Positions 15,644 to 22,069 of a stretch of DNA of 22,069 nt are shown here, one piece after another (within the stretch, counting starts at the first letter, position 1; each line of letters starts with the position of its first letter). Both the position numbers and the translations under genes were made by a program. The stretch spans positions 1 to 22,069 of the forward strand of contig CAYWGR010000092.1 of the NCBI GenBank assembly GCA_964458015.1, read 5' to 3'. The notes below the pieces were generated by a model, which did not search any database, was not told the origin of the DNA, and saw nothing but the letters and a program-made list of their open reading frames with translations. The DNA is from CAYWGR01 sp964458015. GTDB lineage: Bacteria > Planctomycetota > Planctomycetia > Pirellulales > Thermoguttaceae.

Positions 15644-15671
15644 GCCCCTCTCCTAAAAACGGGAGAGGGGC
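15644..15671 (+). terminator. Hairpin after fucI
   Basis: A perfect 10-bp stem GCCCCTCTCC/GGAGAGGGGC (15644-15653 and 15662-15671) with an 8-base loop starts 22 bases past the fucI stop. It extends by another 4 bp past one bulged A. No T-run follows, so it may be Rho-assisted or only a stabiliser. A related CCCCTCTCC hairpin is at 9158-9184. Confidence 0.45.
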
Positions 15672-15746
15672 AGGGATAAACGATTGTCCGTCCCCGTTTG
15701 GAGATAGTCCAGTTTTTCTGGCAATGTTGGTAATTTGAGCGATTTT

Positions 15747-15968
15747 ATCCCGAAGGGATTGCATAGGATAGCCCAGGGTTGCCGCGCAGCGGCTACCCTG
15801 GGTAAAAAGAAAACCTTTGCAACACCTTTACCACGAACTGGTTTTGGAACGGCGATGGCACATTACGCAACCCCTTTCAGGGTTGAGCGAACCCATGGCA
15901 ATCATGCCCCAGGGTAGCCGCTGCGCGACAACCCTGGGCTATCTTATCACAAGCCCTTCGGGCTTTTT
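15747..15968. repeat. Five-hairpin inverted-repeat cluster between convergent genes
   Basis: Two 36-bp arms (15767-15802 and 15908-15943) are inverted copies matching at 35 of 36, 105 bases apart. Each arm is itself a hairpin (CCCAGGGT pairing with ACCCTGGG around a GCCGC/GCGGC inner stem). Smaller hairpins are ATCCC-GAA-GGGAT (15747-15759) on the left, CAACCC/GGGTTG (15868-15885) in the middle and AAGCCC-TTC-GGGCTT (15951-15965) on the right. The last runs into five T residues and is a plausible + strand terminator for fucI. The 15623-16027 spacer holds no gene. Confidence 0.75.
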
Positions 15969-16027
15969 CTGGTAACGTCACAACTCTTTATCAACGGAAA
16001 TACTACGAGCGTTTAGCCGGTCGTATT

Positions 16028-18580
16028 TTATTTGCTGTTGATTTCCACCTTCCCCGGCAGTACGACGATCTCGGCGTTGCCGCGGATTGCGATGGTATCG
16101 CTCCATGGAACGGTTGCGGGGGCCGATTGCCAAACGGCTTTGGCTTCGGCCGGCAGCGTGACTTCGCCGTTCGCGTCTTTGGGAAGCACGGCCGTTAGGT
16201 GGTAACGATCTTTTTGGGATTCCCAGGCAACTTCAATCCGGCCTTGCCGCGTGGTGATGAAGCCTTTGCACCACTGGAGCGAGCCGGCGTTGTGGGGCGT
16301 GATTTTCAGCGGAGCGTCAAGCCGAATGCCGAGCAATTCCTCGGTCAGAATGCCGCCGACGCCGCAGCCGATGCTGTGGCACAGGGCAATTTGGGCCATG
16401 GGATCTTCCCAGATCGTGCCGGGGGCGGAATCGACCATCGGCAGGAACATGGCTTTGACGTCGCGCACTAGAGCGGCGTGGTCGCCAAGCTGGGCCGCAA
16501 CTTCCAAGCGTTCGAGGAATGGATAAAGCCCCGCCCGCATAAGACCGCGGATCGGCTGCTCCTTTTTCAACGGTGTCGGCACAAAGTCGTCGCGCAGAAG
16601 CTGCCACATCTTCCGCAAACGTTCGGGCGAGGGGACGCCGCTCCACATGACATAGTCTTGCGTCGTTTCGCAAGCCTGCGGAGAGGGCGTCAATTCTTTC
16701 TTGTCGTTGCGGAACAGAACGTCGGGGTAAAAGCCATCGCCGGTGCAATAGCGATTGATGGCATCGCGCACCTGTTGGGCCAGCTTGGCATATTGCTCGG
16801 CATGAGCGGCATCGCCGGCCAAGCGTTCGAGCCGCGCGGCTTCGTTCAAAGTTTTGTAATAAATCGCATTTAATGCGATGGAAACGCCGTCGGTTCGGAT
16901 ATCGCAGTAGTCGAAAAACATCCACGACGGGATCGATTCCAACAGGTTGTCGCTGTTGCGCCAGCCGTCGAAGGCGGCTAAATTCCTTCGCATAGCGGGA
17001 ATCATCGAGCGGACGAGTTCAGTATCGCCGGAATAACGCTCGTACAGACCTTCGTGCAGCACCCAGAATAGAGGACCGGTGGGAATTACGCAATTAAACT
17101 TACTGAGGTGCATGGGATAGGCCACCTGGATGATGCCGGGGGGGCCGGTTCGCTCGGGATCATCGGCGCTATCCGCGCCGTAACCGACGCTGCGCCGGCT
17201 GACGCTCGTGTCGCCGAACATCGGATAAACCGCTTTGAGCATCCAGTAGGCCTCGACCGCATACATCCCATTGCGTTCGCGATGGGGGCAATCGACGTAA
17301 GCATCGATGGTGTTTAACGCGGCCGTCCAACGCGCGGCTTGGTAGATGCGGTTGATGGCATCGTCGGAGCAGGAAAAATCGCCATTAAGAGGCATGGGGA
17401 AGCGGAATTCCGTCCAATGGAGACGGTGCAATGTGATTTGCCCTTCGCCGCGCTGCACGACGCGCACAAAACGGGCGAACTGCGGCATGAAGGCCAAGAA
17501 GCTTTGCCGGCCTTCTCGCAAAGTGTAGCGGACGGCGTTGTTGCCCGTCTGGGCACGCGGCCGAACGCCGCCGTCGCCGGCTTGACGCTCGTTCCAAACC
17601 AATTCGAGCACTTGGCCCTCGTGGCCGGTGACTTCAAAGCCGAGGAAGCCCACATAGCCGCGCCCAAGATCGTATGAAATCGAGGCGGCGTCGCCTTTGA
17701 GCGTCGTATCGCCTGAACCGGCGGCGGTAACGCCCGAGGGATTGTCGGCGGCCGTGGCGTCGTCCTTCAGATGCTCGGTTTCCAACTGGCGGAACCACTT
17801 GGATTGCTCGTCCCATTGCGGGCGGGGCAACTCGAAGCGTTCGACCGGATCGATGTTGCCGATGAACCCGTCGCCGCGTTGCACCGCAACAGCTTTTGCG
17901 GGTTTGACCGGAAGAAGCGGGGCGGGCAAGGGGATGTCGCGGAGCGAGACGGCTTTCCAAGGGGCCATGCCCAGCGGCCCTAAGACGACGGCGGGCTGCC
18001 ATTTTTCTTGCGGCAGTTGGCGGCCGTCGTATTGCTCCATCCAGCCGCGTTGGTAGCTGAAACGCAGTGAATCTCGGCTCCAGGCGTTGTTTTCGGCGGC
18101 TTCCCAAGTGGCGTCGGTCGAGGCCGCGACGGTTTTTTTGCCGCCGGCGGTGACGACCAATTCGCAAAACATGCCTGGCGCTTGGGCCAAGGCTTCAAAG
18201 GGGCAGATGCCGTGAAAGGCTTCGACGAGGAGCGTGTTTTTGCCCTGTGTGAGATACGAGGTTACATCGAGAGGATCGATGGTGCATTTACCGCGACTGC
18301 TGCGAGCGGGGCCGTGCATGACCAACTGGTCGTTGATCCAAAGGCGGTAGAACGTGTCGGCGGTGATGAAGGCTGTCGCGTTTTCGGGCTTGGCCGGCAG
18401 TTCGACGGTTTTTCGGAATTTGACAAATTGGAACGGGTTAGGCGTTTGCACCTTCGCCCAAATCCATTGGGCTTGGAACTGCGGCATAGGCGTTTCGGCC
18501 GCATGGACAGCGGCAACGTAGAGCGATAGAGCGATTCCGACAATAATTGCGGAAAAATACTTGCAGAGGGCTCGGCACAT
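16028..18580 (-). CDS. Secreted alpha-L-rhamnosidase, GH78-like
   Basis: An 850-residue exported enzyme predicted to cleave terminal alpha-L-rhamnose from polysaccharides or glycosides. A signal peptide covers about 1-27. Beta-sandwich domains follow (about 35-400, starting QFQAQWIWA with a WINDQLV segment typical of the N-terminal domain). The six-hairpin barrel begins near 410 with DCPHRERNG (D430, E435 matching the acidic pair of the GH78 motif DCPQRE). A later conserved TIWED carries E725. A C-terminal beta domain (about 750-850) closes the protein. The third acid of the GH78 motif, twelve residues after D430, is Val here, with Glu one position later. GGGAG precedes the ATG. It is last in a - strand series after FecR, PEP-CTERM and DUF1559 genes but has its own candidate promoter. 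Confidence 0.8.
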   Translation of the reverse strand: MCRALCKYFSAIIVGIALSLYVAAVHAAETPMPQFQAQWIWAKVQTPNPFQFVKFRKTVELPAKPENATAFITADTFYRLWINDQLVMHGPARSSRGKCTIDPLDVTSYLTQGKNTLLVEAFHGICPFEALAQAPGMFCELVVTAGGKKTVAASTDATWEAAENNAWSRDSLRFSYQRGWMEQYDGRQLPQEKWQPAVVLGPLGMAPWKAVSLRDIPLPAPLLPVKPAKAVAVQRGDGFIGNIDPVERFELPRPQWDEQSKWFRQLETEHLKDDATAADNPSGVTAAGSGDTTLKGDAASISYDLGRGYVGFLGFEVTGHEGQVLELVWNERQAGDGGVRPRAQTGNNAVRYTLREGRQSFLAFMPQFARFVRVVQRGEGQITLHRLHWTEFRFPMPLNGDFSCSDDAINRIYQAARWTAALNTIDAYVDCPHRERNGMYAVEAYWMLKAVYPMFGDTSVSRRSVGYGADSADDPERTGPPGIIQVAYPMHLSKFNCVIPTGPLFWVLHEGLYERYSGDTELVRSMIPAMRRNLAAFDGWRNSDNLLESIPSWMFFDYCDIRTDGVSIALNAIYYKTLNEAARLERLAGDAAHAEQYAKLAQQVRDAINRYCTGDGFYPDVLFRNDKKELTPSPQACETTQDYVMWSGVPSPERLRKMWQLLRDDFVPTPLKKEQPIRGLMRAGLYPFLERLEVAAQLGDHAALVRDVKAMFLPMVDSAPGTIWEDPMAQIALCHSIGCGVGGILTEELLGIRLDAPLKITPHNAGSLQWCKGFITTRQGRIEVAWESQKDRYHLTAVLPKDANGEVTLPAEAKAVWQSAPATVPWSDTIAIRGNAEIVVLPGKVEINSK

Positions 18581-18630
18581 GATGTTCTCCCTTCAAGTTA
18601 CGAGTTGCGGTGGGCTGCTCGAATGAGGGG

Positions 18631-18659
18631 AATATATCATATAAAAAGACGAATAACAA
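18631..18659 (-). promoter_or_regulatory. Candidate promoter of the rhamnosidase gene
   Basis: On the - strand TTGTTA (18659-18654), a 17-base spacer and TATATT (18636-18631) fit sigma-70 spacing, with TGA before the -10 giving an extended element. The ATG is 51 bases further on. The rest of the 18581-18933 spacer shows no gene or repeat I can support. Confidence 0.45.
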
Positions 18660-18933
18660 GCTTTGGATACAGGCACAACCGGCGGTTCCTAATTCGGCCG
18701 CCAATAGGGTTGTTTTGGGTGAAGGTGTTGGATTGTTCGCTTGGATGGAGATTATGGAGAGTTGGCAGTGGTCTGTGTTTATAAGTACAAGCATGTTATG
18801 TGTATGGAAAAGAAGCAGGCTAAATGTCCGTTTCACAAGAGAAAAGCAGGTAGGGGGGCGGCATCACAAGAAACAGAAACCGAGAGACGTCGATACCCAC
18901 AAGAGGAAAGATGGCAGTTCTTTTTTTGGGGAA

Positions 18934-19952
18934 CTAGAAATTGCTGTCGATGGGCAAACCATCCATGCGGTTGCCTAGCCGGCGGTGGACTTCTTCGCCG
19001 ATCGAATAGCTGATCGAATGGACCGAGCCGTCGCAGAAGACCATATTAAAGCCCGAAGCGTGGGCGCTGCCGAAGGCATAGCCAGAAGAAGCACCATCAC
19101 CTGGCGAATCCTGTTGTGGATGATAGGGATGAAAAACATTGCCGGCATCATAATAGCCTACTGTCCGACTAACGTCATCCTGTTGTCCGGTATACATACT
19201 CCAGTCGTCACCGCCGTCTTGGCCATCGGTGTAGTGGTCGGGATTCATGTATTTTTCGCCGGCCAAATAGGTATTTGAAGAGCCGTCGCGAATCATTCCG
19301 ATCGTAACTTGGCTGTGAGGGTAGCAAATGCCGTTTAAGATGAGACCCGTGGGATACCACTGAAAGCTGGAATCGTCTCCCGCGGTGTAGGATGCCGGCA
19401 TATAGTTCCACCAGAAAGTAACTTGGCTCTCGCCCAAGTTTGCGACATAGCACGTGCGGGCTTCTCCGGCAAGAGTGGTCATTGTGGGTGCGTAATAAGG
19501 TTGACAATCAGTACAGAACACATCGTAAGCTTTCGATGGCCGGCGTGTTGGACAATTGAAGGCGGCGATGGGTGTTGCCATGCGTTTGGTGTTTGCAGCC
19601 TCCTTTTCGGCATCCGTAGCAGCTCCGGTGCCAAGTTGATAGAGCGAAATCTGTTCGACATAGGGTAAAATGGAATAGATCCAACCGCCCGGCTGTCGTT
19701 TGCCGGCGCCGCGATCGGGATCGCCAACCCACTTGGGCCCCCACCGCCGGAAGGAAAGAAGCCGTAGGCGCTTTCGTGGTTGAGACATGCTAGGCCAATC
19801 TGCTTGAGATTGTTGCTGCACTGCAATCGGCGCGCTGCCTCGCGTGCTGATTGCACTGCCGGTAACAGCAGAGAGATGAGGATGCCGATGATCGTAATCA
19901 CGACAAGCAATTCGACTAAAGTGAAAGCGTTTTTGTGCGGGGCTTGTTTCAT
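18934..19952 (-). pseudogene. DUF1559 pilin-like protein, frameshifted
   Basis: A DUF1559 protein, a pseudopilin-like exported family greatly expanded in planctomycetes, split by one frameshift. Frame 1 from the ATG at 19952 encodes the prepilin motif NAFTLVELLVVITIIGIL, a hydrophobic helix and REAARRLQCSNNLKQIGLACLNHE up to FFPSGG. The product then continues in another frame with WGPKWVGDPDRG through YSILPYVEQ to the C-terminal H-X9-DG motif (HASGFNMVFCDG) and the stop at 18934. Restoring one T on the coding strand (an A near 19743 on the + strand) gives the usual GGWGPKW and a single frame of about 339 residues. Everything else looks intact, so this is a recent mutation or a base-calling error. 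It lies between the PEP-CTERM gene and the rhamnosidase. Confidence 0.85.
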
Positions 19953-19979
19953 AGAATCGCCATCTCGAAGCGAAATGTA

Positions 19980-20057
19980 TTACCACAGAGGGCACCGAGG
20001 ACGCAGAGAAGATTCTCTGAGAATTTCTCTGCGTTCCTCCGGGTTCTCCGCGGTTTA
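19980..20057. repeat. Imperfect inverted repeat of the ACCACAGAG type
   Basis: Left arm 19980-20009 (TTACCACAGAGGGC...) and right arm 20026-20057 are imperfect inverted copies around a short A/T-rich loop. It fills most of the gap between the PEP-CTERM and DUF1559 genes. The type is familiar as a dispersed intergenic repeat in planctomycetes, from memory. Confidence 0.6.
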
Positions 20058-20068
20058 TAAAGTTCTGC

Positions 20069-20764
20069 TTATTTCTTCTTCTGCCAAGCGTAGGCCAGAA
20101 GGCCGATCAGGCCGGCTGCCAGGAGCACTAAGGTTGACGGTTCTGGCACTACGATGCTCATTCCGGCCACAACCGTAAATGGATTACTACTGCTGGTGAT
20201 TGTTCCGTTGATAACAGACACATGAGCGCGATAGGTATGCCACTCACCAAAGGTGACCCCATCCGTAAACTTGCCGAGGTCCGTAGCGGTTACGCCACCG
20301 AGTACCGGAACAGCCTGGTCAACTCTACAGTAAAAATAGATGTCTGCCGCCGTGGCGGAACCGAGACCTGTGATCGTGAACGAGGCATTGCCAAAGGCGT
20401 AGTCAGTCCAAAGGGCCTCAATATCGGTGGGATCGGTGGTGGTGGCGTCGTTAACGTCGCCGCCTACCGGCGAAACGGAGATGCCGATCGAGGTTGCAAC
20501 ACCGGCAGAGTTCAGCAGCTCGCTTCCGCCGACAGTCTGACCATCGCCGAAGTTGATGGAATCAATCGTTATGCCATTCCAGGCGGTTCCGCTTCCCGCC
20601 GGACCATACAGCACCGTACCCGAATAGGTCGGCCCCTGAACGTCATCACTTCGAAATCCGTTGAAGTCGATGTTGACGATCGTATCCGCACCGGCTTGCC
20701 TCAAGCCGTTGACAGCAACTGACGCGACAACGAGGCATGCGACCAGAATCATTCTACGCGACAT
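20069..20764 (-). CDS. PEP-CTERM sorting domain protein
   Basis: A secreted, low-complexity protein of 231 residues anchored by a PEP-CTERM tail. A signal peptide covers about 1-26 (MSRRMILVACLVVA..., ending near QAGA). The body (30-200) is rich in Gly, Thr, Asp and Ser with predicted beta strands and no recognisable enzyme motif. The tail has VPEPSTLVLLAAGL, then the hydrophobic helix and a basic end (QKKK), the signal for exosortase processing; no exosortase gene is in the window. The ATG at 20764 is chosen because it begins the signal peptide and follows GGAGAG; the upstream in-frame ATG at 20845 would add 27 unlikely residues. It lies 180 bases after the FecR gene on the same strand. Confidence 0.85.
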   Translation of the reverse strand: MSRRMILVACLVVASVAVNGLRQAGADTIVNIDFNGFRSDDVQGPTYSGTVLYGPAGSGTAWNGITIDSINFGDGQTVGGSELLNSAGVATSIGISVSPVGGDVNDATTTDPTDIEALWTDYAFGNASFTITGLGSATAADIYFYCRVDQAVPVLGGVTATDLGKFTDGVTFGEWHTYRAHVSVINGTITSSSNPFTVVAGMSIVVPEPSTLVLLAAGLIGLLAYAWQKKK

Positions 20765-20944
20765 GGTAATCACTCTCCATAAAGAAAGAACACGGAAAAG
20801 CATGAACCCATAAACCGAGCCATACGGCTCCCCGACGTAGGGCACAACGCCGGGATATCAATTTGCACGCGTGATGGCGGAATTGCCGTTTCACAGCGGC
20901 GCAAACAACGTATTACCTCGTTTGAAATAGCTTCCAACAGGCTG

Positions 20945-22069
20945 CTAAGGACGGCCTCCCTTCTCGGCTGCCATGGGACGTTGCACCTTGGCTTGCGGCG
21001 TCTGTTCGATAAACACCAGTTCAAGCCGAGGATCGCCGAAAACGATCCAGTCATATTTGAAGCCGTTTCCGCCGTCGGTGGCCGCCAATGTCAGAAAATG
21101 TTCACTCGGACCAATGGGTACGGCAATCGAAAACGCGCGGTTATAACGGTTGATTTCGCGACGACGATAACGCACTTCCCCGTCGACCAGCACCCAGACG
21201 TCGGCCAACGCCGGCTCGTTTTCTTCGGATCCCGTTTCCGAATTGCCAGCGACGGCGAGGAACCCTTTGATCGAGCAGCCGGGATTAGCCGCTCGGATTG
21301 CATCCAACTTGAATGTTATTCCCTTGTTGGCGTGCAAGAACAATGCGCCATGCCCGGGTGCTCCATAGTCGATCCCTTCCAATACCGTCATGTGTGGGTA
21401 TTTTTTGTCCACAAAACCGCCGGCCCATATATAACAAGCAGTCATATTGTCGGTTTTGGGAAACTCAGTGAAGACATGGCCTGCCGAGTCGACCTGCACT
21501 CGATCCGTCTGACTGTTGGGGATAAACACCCCGTCTACTAATGGCAACGAATCGACGCGATGATACGTTTGATCGCCCGTGAACCACATCTCCATTTGCT
21601 CTGGTCGCGTATTGATTGCCCGGCCATTGGTCGGATCGATGCCCCCATTTCGCCGGCCGGAAAAGCCGTTCCCGCCAGCCACCACATCGACTAGATCGAG
21701 GGTTTTGTAAGTTGGTTTGGGTATTTCGCGTACGAAATCGACCGATTGCGATGGCGAGGCAATCATCATCACACGATTATCTGCGACCTGACTGTTATTG
21801 CGATTCTCGACGCGGGCAGATTGGTTCTTAAATAATACATGGACTCTTTCCTCCGCCTTTCCATCGACAGAAGTTGCTTGCACCTGGACCGAACCACGGA
21901 AGACGTGCGACGTGGTTGTTCCTGTTTTATCCACTTCCACGCCGAACTCGGTGCCGAGGTCGGTCACTAGGGCCGTCGGTGTTCGCACGGCGAACATGGG
22001 GGCGGGGGATAGGGGGCGGGGGGCGGGAGACGAGGGATTGGGGATTGGGGATTGGGGATTGGGAATTTG
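20945..22069 (-). CDS. FecR-domain protein with NPCBM-like tail, partial at right edge
   Basis: The C-terminal part of a FecR-type protein, which in planctomycetes is usually a membrane-bound partner of an ECF sigma factor. The segment FAVRTPTALVTDLGTEFGVEV is the core of the FecR domain; the last 150 or so residues (ALFLHANKGITFKL, then DVWVLVDGEV, then GFKYDWIVFGDPRLEL) resemble an NPCBM carbohydrate-binding domain. An ATG at 21997 could be called as start, but it would cut the FecR domain in half, and the frame stays open to the window edge (22069) through 24 Pro-rich codons. The true start is therefore probably outside. PEP-CTERM, DUF1559 and rhamnosidase genes follow on the same strand. 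Confidence 0.8.
   Translation of the reverse strand, partial: QIPNPQSPIPNPSSPAPRPLSPAPMFAVRTPTALVTDLGTEFGVEVDKTGTTTSHVFRGSVQVQATSVDGKAEERVHVLFKNQSARVENRNNSQVADNRVMMIASPSQSVDFVREIPKPTYKTLDLVDVVAGGNGFSGRRNGGIDPTNGRAINTRPEQMEMWFTGDQTYHRVDSLPLVDGVFIPNSQTDRVQVDSAGHVFTEFPKTDNMTACYIWAGGFVDKKYPHMTVLEGIDYGAPGHGALFLHANKGITFKLDAIRAANPGCSIKGFLAVAGNSETGSEENEPALADVWVLVDGEVRYRRREINRYNRAFSIAVPIGPSEHFLTLAATDGGNGFKYDWIVFGDPRLELVFIEQTPQAKVQRPMAAEKGGRP
22034..22061. repeat. Heptamer tandem repeat GGGATTG x4 next to G-tracts
   Basis: Four exact copies of GGGATTG lie at 22034-22061 on the + strand, preceded by dense G-runs from 21998 to 22027. The G-rich strand is the template strand of the FecR gene and has many runs of three or more G, enough for G-quadruplexes. 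On the coding strand it reads as a Pro-rich peptide in the FecR frame. Confidence 0.85.

Noticed and set aside
19479..19952. 157-codon frame read as a complete small pilin-like protein
   Set aside because: After FFPSGG the sequence loses all DUF1559 similarity, while the overlapping frame continues the family exactly. It is better explained as the N-terminal half of a frameshifted gene.
20041..20845. Longer N-terminus of the PEP-CTERM protein starting at 20845
   Set aside because: The extra 27 residues precede a complete signal peptide with its own ribosome site at 20764.
22034..22061. Heptamer repeat considered as a CRISPR or telomere-like array
   Set aside because: Units are 7 bases with no spacers, so it is not CRISPR, and nothing else suggests a chromosome end.

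Overview
The window looks like a chromosomal piece of a planctomycete, probably of the Pirellulales type. The evidence is the gene set: a DUF1559 pilin-like protein with an H-X9-DG tail, a PEP-CTERM protein, a FecR protein with an NPCBM-like tail, a Tat-exported Gfo/Idh/MocA protein, and a secreted sugar-hydrolase cluster. Spacers are wide and full of short palindromic repeats. The lineage is inferred from these families, not from a marker gene. No rRNA, tRNA, CRISPR array, transposase or phage gene was seen.

Left part (1-7113, all + strand): a Tat-exported Gfo/Idh/MocA oxidoreductase-like protein (229-1527), an ABC-F ATPase (1814-3754), a small acidic membrane protein (4142-4636, GTG start) and a double-domain SppA signal peptide peptidase with a long Lys/Ala/Glu/Pro-rich linker (4948-7113, GTG start). 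Each has its own spacer, so these are probably separate transcription units.

Middle part (7180-11320, - strand): a cobalamin-binding radical SAM protein of the RiPP-maturation C-methyltransferase type (7180-9009) with no visible precursor peptide or partner, then an SSS-family symporter (9482-11320) followed by a 73-residue membrane protein (9248-9469), probably a two-gene operon.

Right part (11819-22069): a carbohydrate region. A secreted GH42-like protein (11819-13720) and L-fucose isomerase (13817-15622) lie together on the + strand. Convergent to them on the - strand, in transcription order, are a FecR/NPCBM protein running off the right edge (20945-22069), a PEP-CTERM protein (20069-20764), a frameshifted DUF1559 gene (18934-19952) and an alpha-L-rhamnosidase (16028-18580). 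With the symporter this suggests capture, hydrolysis, import and isomerisation of sugars from a polysaccharide containing fucose and/or rhamnose. The functional link is inferred from neighbourhood.

The spacers hold several unrelated families of palindromic repeats: a 32-bp family at 3775-3856, 4763-4794 and 9112-9143; a 29-bp family at 9039-9067, 11542-11570 and 11591-11619; a five-hairpin cluster at 15747-15968; and an inverted repeat at 19980-20057. The most notable observations are the orphan RiPP-type radical SAM enzyme, the GH42-like protein that keeps the four-Cys zinc site but has Asp where the acid/base Glu is expected, the one-base frameshift in the DUF1559 gene, and a Pro-rich G-tract insertion that is open in frame at the FecR domain.
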